Below the pieces are notes generated by a model. It was not told the origin of the DNA and made no database searches. It was given only the letters and a program-made list of their open reading frames with translations. 58,804 nt of DNA, taken from IMG/VR virus record IMGVR_UViG_3300033150_000453, positions 1-58,804 of that record; one strand, written 5' to 3'. Shown piece after piece: positions 50,446 through 56,888 of this stretch (positions are counted from its first letter, which is position 1; every line of letters begins with the position of its first letter). A program made the position numbers and the translations under genes. The stretch comes from a virus.

Positions 50446-50605
50446 GTTGTATTGTATTGATGGTTTCCATTAGTGAATCGTATACGATGTCTTCGTACTC
50501 CCGCTCCAAGTAGCCGTCGGCAATCTCTTGGAGGTGCTTACGCAGGTCGTTGAGGTCATCGTATTCGGAGGGCAGATACCTATACGGCTCGTTTGGATTG
50601 GACAT
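50414..50605 (-). CDS. Small helical acidic protein, 63 residues
   Basis: From ATG 50605: 'YRYLPSEYDDLNDLRKHLQE', 'YLEREYEDIVYDSLMETINT', ending 'VLERMEQGD'. Entirely helical and acidic, resembling small phage inhibitor proteins in composition only. No family known. It overlaps the 50580 gene by 26 bases. Confidence 0.6.
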   Translation of the reverse strand: MSNPNEPYRYLPSEYDDLNDLRKHLQEIADGYLEREYEDIVYDSLMETINTIQHVLERMEQGD

Positions 50606-51104
50606 TGTACTCGTCGTCGTAAGGGATGTGTGCATACTCGCCCGCCTCGCGCATACTCCAGAACTCGTTGGGCGCACCCGGCATACGATTGTGCTCCTCG
50701 AGATACAGGGGGGTGTCGTAATTCGACAGGTCGTACACGGCGCTCTCAGTCATCTCTGCCTCGGCATGGTCGAGAGCTTTGTGATGGAAGTAACTGTGTC
50801 GTGCTAGGCTCATGATGAGCTTGTCGCCAAGGCGGGTAATGACTACGCCGTAGTCGCACGTGTCGTGGCCACGCTTGAAGGCCAAGTCCTCAGCCAATCG
50901 CATCATGCGGGTCCAGTGCTCGAAAGCATCTTGGGTGAATGCATGCTTGATGTCAAGCTGTGCCTCGTTGGGTTCGCGGACACCGTGGATGTATCCGCTC
51001 ATGGTCGCGCCTTGGAAGACGTCGCACTTGGTCATACAGATACCGAAGGCCACGGCGTGGCCAACGGTTTCTGCGTAGTTGCGGGATTGACGTGTCATCT
51101 TCAT
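50580..51104 (-). CDS. Hypothetical protein, 174 residues
   Basis: Shows 'NYAETVGHAVAFGICMTKCD', 'AFTQDAFEHWTRMMRLAEDL' and 'LIMSLARHSYFHHKALDHAE'. Rich in His and Met, with an acidic C-terminus ('REAGEYAHIPYDDEYN'). No catalytic motif is certain. Start at ATG 51104 gives a four-base overlap with the upstream gene. Confidence 0.62.
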   Translation of the reverse strand: MKMTRQSRNYAETVGHAVAFGICMTKCDVFQGATMSGYIHGVREPNEAQLDIKHAFTQDAFEHWTRMMRLAEDLAFKRGHDTCDYGVVITRLGDKLIMSLARHSYFHHKALDHAEAEMTESAVYDLSNYDTPLYLEEHNRMPGAPNEFWSMREAGEYAHIPYDDEYNVQSKRAV

Positions 51105-51307
51105 GATACAAGCTCTGCAATGCCGCCGTCACCGATGTCTGTGCCGAGGTAGTCACGGACACCCTCCGGACCGTAGTCGTGGTAGATGACAGCCAGCTCG
51201 TAAATCTTGGTGACCGGAATGGACGCGGGGTCGACACCACAGCCACGCAAGAACGCAACACAGGAGATAGCGGAATCTTGGATTCTCTTCTTGTAGTCGT
51301 CACTCAT
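51101..51307 (-). CDS. Hypothetical protein, 68 residues, preceded by palindrome B
   Basis: 'KKRIQDSAISCVAFLRGCGV', 'VTKIYELAVIYHDYGPEGVR' and 'DYLGTDIGDGGIAELVS'. A small helical acidic protein, no family known. Two bases before its ATG lies TTAATCCGGATTAA, which also supplies the stop of the upstream gene. Confidence 0.65.
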   Translation of the reverse strand: MSDDYKKRIQDSAISCVAFLRGCGVDPASIPVTKIYELAVIYHDYGPEGVRDYLGTDIGDGGIAELVS

Positions 51308-51309
51308 GA

Positions 51310-51323
51310 TTAATCCGGATTAA
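51310..51323. promoter_or_regulatory. Palindrome TTAATCCGGATTAA, copy B
   Basis: The symmetry extends one base on each side (ATTAATCCGGATTAAT, 51309-51324). It encodes the INPD end and stop codon of the 51310 gene and ends two bases before the ATG at 51307. Confidence 0.65.
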
Positions 51324-51696
51324 TGACCTCGTCAATCACGTCGTCGGTGATGACCACATCGCCGAACTGAATGTTGTCGGCGTAGGTGTCGCCCTCAATC
51401 CAAACCTGACCGCTGTAGTCCCAGCGTAGCCCGTCAGAGTGTCCGTCAATCTCGACGTACGGCTCGATGTCCGGACACTCGAAGTTCTCCTGCTGTGCCT
51501 CGGCACCCATGACAAAGAACTTGCGGGCCAAGGCACGCAACTGCTCGGTGGAGAGGGATGGTTGTTGAACGGCCTCGATACTGCGGATGCAGGCTTTGAC
51601 CTCTAAGAGTTGTGCCTCGATGGCCTTGATGGCCTCGTTGGCTTCGGCCAAGTTGGCCTCGGTGGTCTTGACGACCGGGTGATTGGATTGTTCCAT
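51310..51696 (-). CDS. Hypothetical protein, 128 residues, first gene after promoter P3
   Basis: From ATG 51696. An N-terminal coiled helix ('TTEANLAEANEAIKAIEAQL' to 'KACIRSIEA'), then 'STEQLRALARKFFVMGAEAQ' and an acidic beta-like part ('YVEIDGHSDGLRWDYSGQVW', 'FGDVVITDDVIDEVINPD'). No known family. It lies 22 bases downstream of the P3 promoter core and its stop is inside palindrome B. Confidence 0.65.
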   Translation of the reverse strand: MEQSNHPVVKTTEANLAEANEAIKAIEAQLLEVKACIRSIEAVQQPSLSTEQLRALARKFFVMGAEAQQENFECPDIEPYVEIDGHSDGLRWDYSGQVWIEGDTYADNIQFGDVVITDDVIDEVINPD

Positions 51697-51717
51697 GATT
51701 GGATTGTAATTGATGTT

Positions 51718-51748
51718 GCAATATAAGGAATATATTAGTGGCTTGCAA
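51718..51748 (-). promoter_or_regulatory. Early promoter P3, Bacteroidota type
   Basis: On the reverse strand TTG (51748-51746), exactly 20 bases, then TATATTGC (51725-51718). This matches the Bacteroidota sigma-A pattern (-33 TTG, -7 TAnnTTTG) and the promoters at 55173 and 58286, which have the same 20-base spacing and the same -7 box. It drives the block beginning at 51696. Confidence 0.75.
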
Positions 51749-51862
51749 CTTGTTCCACTGTTAATGTTCGGAAGTGCGTCAACTTTTTTACGCCCTTCGG
51801 TAGTCGTGCTGAGTATGAACCCCACGGACAGAACCATGTGTGTACCACAGTCCTGTTACCGC

Positions 51863-51882
51863 GCTCGTCTGCTCCGACGAGC
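51863..51882 (-). terminator. Possible hairpin after the 51896 gene
   Basis: GCTCGTC (51863-51869) pairs perfectly with GACGAGC (51876-51882), 6-base loop. It lies just downstream of the 51896 stop on the reverse strand, without a following T-run, and upstream of promoter P3. The rest of 51749-51862 holds nothing I can name. Confidence 0.4.
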
Positions 51883-51895
51883 TGCCTGTTGTGGC

Positions 51896-52141
51896 TTACT
51901 TGAAAGCGTCCCATACCTCATCGGGTAATTGTTCACGGCATGCCGTGTCCATGTTGCGGATGTAGTTGCGTATCTCTTCGTCACTTGCGTGGCGTCGAAG
52001 TAGGGGGGACAGGCCACGGATGTTGGCTACGTCACCGCATAGGTCTTCCCATCCGTTGCGCCTATTGGTATCGGCCATGCGCTTGGCCCGGTCACGGCAC
52101 AACTGTGCCATGTGGTTGTCGAGGTGTTTCGTTCGTGTCAT
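51896..52141 (-). CDS. Hypothetical basic protein, 81 residues
   Basis: 'HLDNHMAQLCRDRAKRMADT', 'WEDLCGDVANIRGLSPLLRR' and 'ASDEEIRNYIRNMDTACREQ'. Helical, two or three cysteines, Arg-rich. No family recognised. It is the last gene of the block read from promoter P2. Confidence 0.6.
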   Translation of the reverse strand: MTRTKHLDNHMAQLCRDRAKRMADTNRRNGWEDLCGDVANIRGLSPLLRRHASDEEIRNYIRNMDTACREQLPDEVWDAFK

Positions 52142-52151
52142 GATTCCTTGG

Positions 52152-52646
52152 TTATGTCAGTGAATGTCTTTTGCGGGGAATGGTGGATTTTGGGTAGTAC
52201 ACCTTGAGCAAGAAACGAGAGTTGCAGTACTGGTTTTCCAGACGGGCAAGACGTGCCTCGGCTTCCTCCTGTTTCTTTTGCTGTTCCTCGTACCAAAATT
52301 CTCCGTCTGGGTCGCTACCCCATTCGTCGCCGGGATACAAGTCGCATATCCAATTTGGATGGTGTTTATCAATAAGGTCGGTGTCCTTCTTCTCGATTAG
52401 TCTCAGTGTGTCATGGTTCCAAGGTGGTTGGCTTTTGGCGGCAAAGGCTTCCTGTTTCAGGATGCACCACTTGAGGATGGTGCGGGCATGACCTGAGTGG
52501 ACTGAGTCGATGATGGGGAGCAGGTCGGGCCGCTTCCACTTTCGGACGAACCACCGCGCCGCATTGTAGACGTAGGTGATGTCCATCTCGTCGATGTCCA
52601 GCGTTGCGCGGCGGGTGGTGTAGTATACGGGGCCGATGTCCATCAT
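52152..52646 (-). CDS. Hypothetical protein, 164 residues
   Basis: 'YYTTRRATLDIDEMDITYVY', 'NAARWFVRKWKRPDLLPIID' and 'HPNWICDLYPGDEWGSDPDG', then a Glu/Gln-rich helix ('EEQQKKQEEAEARLARLENQ'). No motif known. It overlaps the upstream gene by four bases. Confidence 0.62.
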   Translation of the reverse strand: MMDIGPVYYTTRRATLDIDEMDITYVYNAARWFVRKWKRPDLLPIIDSVHSGHARTILKWCILKQEAFAAKSQPPWNHDTLRLIEKKDTDLIDKHHPNWICDLYPGDEWGSDPDGEFWYEEQQKKQEEAEARLARLENQYCNSRFLLKVYYPKSTIPRKRHSLT

Positions 52647-53362
52647 TCTTCAATCCATTTGAGGTCAGTGCAGTTGTTGATGGTCTCGTTGGTGTCGGGC
52701 CCCCACCGGCAAACGGTGAAGGGCTGGCCGTGCTCGAGGTAGGTACGCGCCTCGTCCTCGTCCATGCACCTGTTGTACGTACGCGCCTCGTCCTCGTCCA
52801 TGCACCTGTTGTACTCTTCGTTCCATAGCATGTCCATGTAGCTCTCGTCGAGGTAGAACAACCGCGATGCGGCATACCCACCACGTACATCGGCACCGCC
52901 GTGAACGCTGATGAGGACGTACGGGTCGTCACCAATGGTCAGGTGCTGGTACTGGAACACTTGGTCCAAGCAGTCGCTGTCGTTGTAGGTGTTGTAGCAC
53001 CGCTCGTCGTCGATGTCTGCGTCCCACTCCATTAGCTTCTGATAGCACTGCTCGGTGGTGAAGGCAAGGTCGTCGCACCAAGGGTCGGCGCTGTCGATGA
53101 GAGCATTGAACTCCTCGGCCCGCTCGTCCTCCTCAATGTTGGCGCCCATCAGCCAATGGTATAGGGTGATGGTCGGGATGATGTCACGATACCTGACCGT
53201 GCCGTCCTCGTTGTAGTTCATGTTCACCTCGAAGGTGATGGGCTCCTCCGACTCGAAGTCGCGGAACTGATTGCGTTGCCAACGCCTACCGTTGGCGCCG
53301 CCGCTGTCCATGGGATGCTTGCCCGTGTTCTCGAGAAGCATGGATTTGATTGTGTCTTTCAT
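52643..53362 (-). CDS. Hypothetical protein with duplicated 12-residue segment, 239 residues
   Basis: 'SGGANGRRWQRNQFRDFESE', 'EPITFEVNMNYNEDGTVRYR', 'ITLYHWLMGANIEEDERAEE' and 'LVLISVHGGADVRGGYAASR'-like regions (here DPYVLISVHGGADVRGG). A recent exact duplication of 36 bases repeats 'YNRCMDEDEART'. Acidic, probably cytoplasmic; function unknown. Confidence 0.62.
   Translation of the reverse strand: MKDTIKSMLLENTGKHPMDSGGANGRRWQRNQFRDFESEEPITFEVNMNYNEDGTVRYRDIIPTITLYHWLMGANIEEDERAEEFNALIDSADPWCDDLAFTTEQCYQKLMEWDADIDDERCYNTYNDSDCLDQVFQYQHLTIGDDPYVLISVHGGADVRGGYAASRLFYLDESYMDMLWNEEYNRCMDEDEARTYNRCMDEDEARTYLEHGQPFTVCRWGPDTNETINNCTDLKWIEE
52743..52814. repeat. Two perfect 36-base tandem copies inside the 52643 gene
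   Basis: 52743-52778 and 52779-52814 are identical, each starting GTACGCGCCTCGTCCTCG. The unit is a multiple of three, so the frame is kept and twelve residues (YNRCMDEDEART, circularly) are doubled. Likely replication slippage. Confidence 0.85.
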
Positions 53363-53523
53363 GTTTCGTTGAAGTGGTTGTTATACATTTCGTCAATCGC
53401 TTCATCGCTATCACCCTCAAGGGACTCTGCGATGGTCTCGTAGACGTAGTGGTACATGGTCTTCCAATCCATGCCGTCGATAACGCTGTCGATGTAGCGT
53501 TCGATTTTCTCTTCTCGTGTCAT
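53359..53523 (-). CDS. 54-residue acidic helical protein
   Basis: ATG at 53523, stop overlapping the next ATG (ATGA). 'MTREEKIERYIDSVIDGMDW', 'MYHYVYETIAESLEGDSDEA' and 'IDEMYNNHFNET'. All-helical and strongly acidic. No family recognised. Confidence 0.62.
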   Translation of the reverse strand: MTREEKIERYIDSVIDGMDWKTMYHYVYETIAESLEGDSDEAIDEMYNNHFNET

Positions 53524-53747
53524 TGCTTTATGTATAAGTTTCCTGATTCGAGTTCTCGTTGTGAACCGTAGGCGGTAGTGATGTAGTACCCTAGCAAAGT
53601 CGGATTCACCATGTATACGAAGCAGTACAGGTGGTCGCCCGCAGGGAAGCCGACATCCTCATGCTCGGATAGTCTGCCCCACTCGGCGTGTTCAGAGACT
53701 TGGATGTCACCAAAATCCTTGGTCTTGATTGTCTTAGGTATGGTCAT
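53520..53747 (-). CDS. Hypothetical protein, 75 residues
   Basis: 'MTIPKTIKTKDFGDIQVSEH', 'GFPAGDHLYCFVYMVNPTLL' and 'GYYITTAYGSQRELESGNLY'. Predicted small beta barrel or sheet, one cysteine. Four-base overlaps on both sides place it firmly in the operon. Function unknown. Confidence 0.62.
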   Translation of the reverse strand: MTIPKTIKTKDFGDIQVSEHAEWGRLSEHEDVGFPAGDHLYCFVYMVNPTLLGYYITTAYGSQRELESGNLYIKQ

Positions 53748-54118
53748 GAGCAGATTCCGTGACAGAGTTGAACGTCAGTGTTGTACTCCCGCAAGCCCGT
53801 CTCCGGGTTGAGCTTGTCAACGAACACGTTGTATTGCCACCGGTCCTCGACGATGAAGATGTTGACGGCGATGTAGCCAATGCTGAACCACGTGTCACTG
53901 CATGGCTCCATAGGCGGTACATCAATACGCCCAAGGACAGGGCTGATGATTTGCTTGGGGAAGGCGGACAACTGCAAGTGCCACTTGAGATGGTCGACAA
54001 CGTCACGCACGGTGGTGTCGCCGATGGGTTCGTCCATGAGGCTGAGGCTACTGTCGAGCCAAGCCTCGAGAGCGCAGATGTTGGTGAGCGCGTCAGAATT
54101 GGGTGCTGAGGATTGCAT
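53744..54118 (-). CDS. Hypothetical protein, 124 residues
   Basis: From ATG 54118; the open frame to 54223 would overlap the 54093 gene completely. 'ALTNICALEAWLDSSLSLMD', 'TTVRDVVDHLKWHLQLSAFP', 'SIGYIAVNIFIVEDRWQYNV' and 'FVDKLNPETGLREYNTDVQL'. Mixed alpha/beta, no known motif. Confidence 0.6.
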   Translation of the reverse strand: MQSSAPNSDALTNICALEAWLDSSLSLMDEPIGDTTVRDVVDHLKWHLQLSAFPKQIISPVLGRIDVPPMEPCSDTWFSIGYIAVNIFIVEDRWQYNVFVDKLNPETGLREYNTDVQLCHGICS

Positions 54119-54254
54119 TGAGATGGAGTTGATTGGTGATTGAGTTCCTGCCCTTGTCTTTCTTGATGAGGCCCCGCACATCGGAGTTCTCGTAGGCAAC
54201 ACGAGGGTCGATGTTGTGCTCATTGCACAGGGAGATGAATGTGTTGGCGGTCAT
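54093..54254 (-). CDS. 53-residue mini-protein, paralogue of the 56041 gene
   Basis: 'MTANTFISLCNEHNIDPRVA', 'SDVRGLIKKDKGRNSITNQL' and 'NAILSTQF'. It aligns over nearly its full length with the 55-residue product at 56041 ('TFKSICEQHDVAFPDAFKND', 'RVRALIDRCDGRESIKDQLE'). The conserved frame is TF-x-S-x-C-x-x-H ... VR-x-LI ... GR-x-SI-x-x-QL-x-L-N-x-IL. Function unknown, probably DNA- or protein-binding. It overlaps neighbours at both ends. Confidence 0.62.
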   Translation of the reverse strand: MTANTFISLCNEHNIDPRVAYENSDVRGLIKKDKGRNSITNQLHLNAILSTQF

Positions 54255-54505
54255 GATTTCAGTTCATGGAAGTTGGGTAGGGATTGCATCTTGTTGGGGT
54301 GGTCGTCGCATAGGGTACTCTTGTACTGCACCTCGATGATGCGCTCGGCACACTCGTAGATGTTGGCGAGAAGACACCCCACGTCAGCACCGTTGAGGTC
54401 GGTGTCCAAGTCTTGAACGCGCTTGGGTATTGCTTGGAGGAGACGGCGCACGTCTTCTTGGATTGCGAGGCACGCCTCGTAGGGGTTCATGATTTCGATA
54501 GCCAT
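54251..54505 (-). CDS. Hypothetical helical protein, 84 residues
   Basis: 'NPYEACLAIQEDVRRLLQAI', 'PKRVQDLDTDLNGADVGCLL' and 'NIYECAERIIEVQYKSTLCD'. Helical with four cysteines. No family recognised. It begins one base into the stop of the 54505 gene. Confidence 0.6.
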   Translation of the reverse strand: MAIEIMNPYEACLAIQEDVRRLLQAIPKRVQDLDTDLNGADVGCLLANIYECAERIIEVQYKSTLCDDHPNKMQSLPNFHELKS

Positions 54506-54789
54506 CAGTTGTTGATTTTGAATACGCTGTTGAGGAAGTCAGATGTCATAGGGCGGGAGCACTCCTCCTGTTGTGCCCACTTGAGGATGTCCTTGCACCG
54601 CCAATACTCAGCGAAGTGTTTCTTCTTGCGCTCGATGCTTCTGATGTGCTTGTGCAGGGAGACCTGAATCTCACGCAGTTGGTGGTCGTCGTAGTACGAG
54701 AGCAGTTCTCGTACCTCGGCCTCGTCGCACTTGAGGAGGGGCTTGGCCCGTAGCTCGGCGATGCGAGCGTCAATCTCTTGGTCGGTCAT
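54505..54789 (-). CDS. Hypothetical charged coiled-coil protein, 94 residues
   Basis: From ATG 54789. 'MTDQEIDARIAELRAKPLLK', 'EVRELLSYYDDHQLREIQVS' and 'LHKHIRSIERKKKHFAEYWR'. A long amphipathic helix, then a Cys/His-containing end ('CKDILKWAQQEECSRP'). Function unknown. Confidence 0.6.
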   Translation of the reverse strand: MTDQEIDARIAELRAKPLLKCDEAEVRELLSYYDDHQLREIQVSLHKHIRSIERKKKHFAEYWRCKDILKWAQQEECSRPMTSDFLNSVFKINN

Positions 54790-55124
54790 GCGTTCCGAAG
54801 GGCTTGGATGATGGACTCGTAGATGGCATCGAGTTGGTCGGCAACCTTGGTGGCGTTGCCCTTGACCCCGTAGTATTTCTTGAGGTCGGTGATGCGCCAA
54901 TGACGTGTTGGCTTCATGCCGATGGTGGCATACGAACGGGCATACCGACGTTGGAAGGTCAACTGCAACAGCGAGCGGTATTGGTCAGCACTCTTGCTCG
55001 TGCCGTCGTTCTCGATGTAACCGACGTTGGTGACTCGGCGCTCGGCAACGTCACGCTCGAGCTGTTCGAAGAAGGGGGCCGAAGCATCGACGCCCTTGGG
55101 AGGGGTGTAATGGATTGTAGTCAT
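54786..55124 (-). CDS. Hypothetical protein, 112 residues, first gene after promoter P2
   Basis: 'TPPKGVDASAPFFEQLERDV', 'VTNVGYIENDGTSKSADQYR', 'LTFQRRYARSYATIGMKPTR' and 'LKKYYGVKGNATKVADQLDA'. Basic; the C-terminal helix could bind nucleic acid, but no family is known to me. The ATG is two bases from palindrome C and about 50 from promoter P2. Confidence 0.63.
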   Translation of the reverse strand: MTTIHYTPPKGVDASAPFFEQLERDVAERRVTNVGYIENDGTSKSADQYRSLLQLTFQRRYARSYATIGMKPTRHWRITDLKKYYGVKGNATKVADQLDAIYESIIQALRNA

Positions 55125-55126
55125 AA

Positions 55127-55140
55127 TTAATCCGGATTAA
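55127..55140. promoter_or_regulatory. Palindrome TTAATCCGGATTAA, copy C (18-base symmetric form)
   Basis: Symmetry extends to AATTAATCCGGATTAATT (55125-55142), the longest of the six. It lies in a non-coding gap between promoter P2 and the ATG at 55124, ending two bases before the start codon. It is therefore in the 5' leader of the mRNA. Confidence 0.7.
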
Positions 55141-55172
55141 TTGGCAGGATTGCCTTGTAATGAATTGATAGC

Positions 55173-55203
55173 GCAATATAAGGAATAACTTCCATACTTG
55201 CAA
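55173..55203 (-). promoter_or_regulatory. Early promoter P2, Bacteroidota type
   Basis: Reverse strand TTG (55203-55201), 20-base spacer, TATATTGC (55180-55173). The spacer ends TATTCCT as in P3. Upstream the A/T-rich block AGATTTCTTACTAATTAC resembles AGATTTCTTACTTATTTC upstream of P1, a possible shared activator or UP-like site. It drives 55124 leftwards. Confidence 0.77.
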
Positions 55204-55227
55204 GTAATTAGTAAGAAATCTTTGGGT

Positions 55228-55671
55228 TCAAAGCAGATTTAGTTCGGCGAAGCTGTTCCACTTGTCCGAGGTGACGATGATGTGGTCGAGCATGGCGATG
55301 TCAAGTAGCTTGCCCCCGTCCTTGAGGGTGCGGGTCAAGTTCTTGTCTGCCATACTCGGAGATGGGTTGCCACTCGGGTGGTTGTGGGAGCAGATGAACG
55401 CCGCGCAGTTGTCGAGCAACAGCCGACTGAACACAAGCTTGGGGTCCACGACACAGCCCGCACAGCCGCCGGCGCCGACCTCGAAGCACGAGCGTATCTT
55501 GTTGGAGCGAGATATGCCGACGATGAAGAACCTCTCCCGAACCTCAAGGTCTGGGTCGTACAAGGGGCGAAGGAACTTCACCAAGTCGATGGCCCTCGAA
55601 ACCTTCGGGCCGTCAGGTTCTGTCCTGTTGTAGGTGAGCGCCAACTCACCGGCTTTCCAATCGTAGTTCAT
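55228..55671 (-). CDS. RadC-like JAB/MPN-domain protein
   Basis: 147 residues. The JAMM metal site is clear: 'CSHNHPSGNPSPSMADKNLT' with His96-x-His98-P-S-G and Asp109, preceded by 'ERFFIVGISRSNKI' (Glu47) and 'VDPKLVFSRLLLDNCAAFIC', and followed by 'LDIAMLDHIIVT'. This is the RadC domain without its N-terminal HhH part. Three extra cysteines (CFEVGAGGCAGC) are unusual. RadC proteins are common on mobile elements, and their biochemical role is unsettled. It is the last gene before promoter P2. Confidence 0.87.
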   Translation of the reverse strand: MNYDWKAGELALTYNRTEPDGPKVSRAIDLVKFLRPLYDPDLEVRERFFIVGISRSNKIRSCFEVGAGGCAGCVVDPKLVFSRLLLDNCAAFICSHNHPSGNPSPSMADKNLTRTLKDGGKLLDIAMLDHIIVTSDKWNSFAELNLL

Positions 55672-55892
55672 AGCGCATCGGTGTTGTCCATGTATTCAAG
55701 GGTGTCCTCGATGTGCTTGGAGATTTGGTGCATGAGGGTCTCGTTGTCCTCGAACGTGGCAATGAGTACACGCTCAAGGGTGGCTTGGTCCAAGTCGTAG
55801 TCAAGGCGTTGAGCGATACACTCCACTTCCTCGACACTCCACTTGAGTTCGGGTCCGGTGTAGCACCCTTCGGGGTCAATAGGTTTATTCAT
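55668..55892 (-). CDS. Hypothetical acidic helical protein, 74 residues
   Basis: 'PIDPEGCYTGPELKWSVEEV', 'ECIAQRLDYDLDQATLERVL' and 'IATFEDNETLMHQISKHIED'. Acidic and helical; no family recognised. It overlaps RadC-like and the 55889 gene by four bases each. Confidence 0.6.
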   Translation of the reverse strand: MNKPIDPEGCYTGPELKWSVEEVECIAQRLDYDLDQATLERVLIATFEDNETLMHQISKHIEDTLEYMDNTDAL

Positions 55893-56044
55893 GGCTTGAA
55901 TATTTCAGGGAATGCCTCGACAAGGCGAGGCTTGTTGGTGTTGTCAGCTTTGAAGAATGCATCAATGATGGCGGCGTTGAACGACCCGCCCATCTTGGCG
56001 GAATCGCTCAATCGGTTGTAGTTCTCTTGGGTGTTCCACGTCAT
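55889..56044 (-). CDS. Hypothetical protein, 51 residues
   Basis: From ATG 56044: 'MTWNTQENYNRLSDSAKMGG', 'SFNAAIIDAFFKADNTNKPR', ending 'LVEAFPEIFKP'. A small helical protein. No family recognised; the four-base overlap with the 56041 gene supports the start. Confidence 0.58.
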   Translation of the reverse strand: MTWNTQENYNRLSDSAKMGGSFNAAIIDAFFKADNTNKPRLVEAFPEIFKP

Positions 56045-56208
56045 GACTTGAATTCTTGAGTGAGGATGCCGTTCAGTTCGAGTTGGTCCTTGATACTCTC
56101 CCGACCATCGCAACGGTCGATGAGGGCACGGACCCTGTCGTTCTTGAACGCGTCAGGGAAAGCAACGTCGTGTTGCTCGCAAATGGATTTGAATGTTTCG
56201 AACTTCAT
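56041..56208 (-). CDS. 55-residue mini-protein, paralogue of the 54093 gene
   Basis: 'MKFETFKSICEQHDVAFPDA', 'RVRALIDRCDGRESIKDQLE' and 'NGILTQEFKS'. Aligns with the 53-residue product at 54093 over almost its whole length, so the early operon carries two copies about 1.8 kb apart. Two of the three cysteines are not shared. Function unknown. Confidence 0.62.
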   Translation of the reverse strand: MKFETFKSICEQHDVAFPDAFKNDRVRALIDRCDGRESIKDQLELNGILTQEFKS

Positions 56209-56285
56209 GGTAGAAGGCTGATGATGATGAACATGCCGACGAACCCAATCAGGGCTACGCGGAGGATGATACTTGTGAAACTCAT
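56205..56285 (-). CDS. 26-residue hydrophobic membrane peptide
   Basis: ATG at 56285, stop in an ATGA overlap with the 56041 gene. 'MSFTSIILRVALIGFVGMFI' then 'IISLLP' is one membrane helix with a single Arg. It fills the only gap in this stretch and keeps the overlap pattern on both sides. It could be a small host-membrane effector; function unknown. Confidence 0.55.
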   Translation of the reverse strand: MSFTSIILRVALIGFVGMFIIISLLP

Positions 56286-56683
56286 GGCAGGAGGGTGTCG
56301 ATTGTCTTAATCATACTTTCAACGTCGTCGGTGTTCCATCCTTCTACGGCCCGGAACGTACACAGCTCGTCGAGCATTCCTATCAGGGATTGCTTGAGTT
56401 CCAAGCGCCGGGCATACTCCGCCGCTTGCTCGGCGGCGAGCAACAGCTCGTCGACGGGATAGATGAATACAATGGTGGCCGCCCCGTATGGCATCCACGC
56501 GTCGTCGTGTAGATACCGGCCCCGGCAACCCGTGAAGCCAACTAATTCTCTCGCTTTGCGCCACACCTGACTGTCGGTGGCGTCGTCAGGAACGGTGAAC
56601 GTATGCCGCTCAACACGGCTGTAGTTGCCGCTCCATTGGTAGCCATCGTGGATGGCGTCGGTACTCTCAACTGTATAGGTCAT
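56282..56683 (-). CDS. Hypothetical protein, 133 residues
   Basis: 'TDAIHDGYQWSGNYSRVERH', 'TFTVPDDATDSQVWRKAREL', 'MPYGAATIVFIYPVDELLLA' and 'LELKQSLIGMLDELCTFRAV'. The alternating pattern in the first half suggests a beta domain, with a helical end. No family known. Confidence 0.62.
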   Translation of the reverse strand: MTYTVESTDAIHDGYQWSGNYSRVERHTFTVPDDATDSQVWRKARELVGFTGCRGRYLHDDAWMPYGAATIVFIYPVDELLLAAEQAAEYARRLELKQSLIGMLDELCTFRAVEGWNTDDVESMIKTIDTLLP

Positions 56684-56888
56684 CGAACATCTCTTTTGCG
56701 CGGCCCATCAGTCGGTGCCACAGGTGAGGCTCCACGAGGAGCAGCTTGTCCTTGTTCTCTTCGAGCCACGCGTCCTTGCTCTCGGCCATCTGTTGAAGGC
56801 CGATGCGCAACGCTTGGTCGAAGACGCCGGGCAGGATAGGATGCTCCTTCGCCGCCTCGTCCATGAGTTTGGATAGTGGGTGTTTCAT
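56667..56888 (-). CDS. Hypothetical helical protein, 73 residues
   Basis: 'MKHPLSKLMDEAAKEHPILP', 'GVFDQALRIGLQQMAESKDA' and 'PHLWHRLMGRAKEMFDDLYS'. All-helical, mildly acidic. No family recognised. It overlaps the next gene by 17 bases. Confidence 0.6.
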   Translation of the reverse strand: MKHPLSKLMDEAAKEHPILPGVFDQALRIGLQQMAESKDAWLEENKDKLLLVEPHLWHRLMGRAKEMFDDLYS

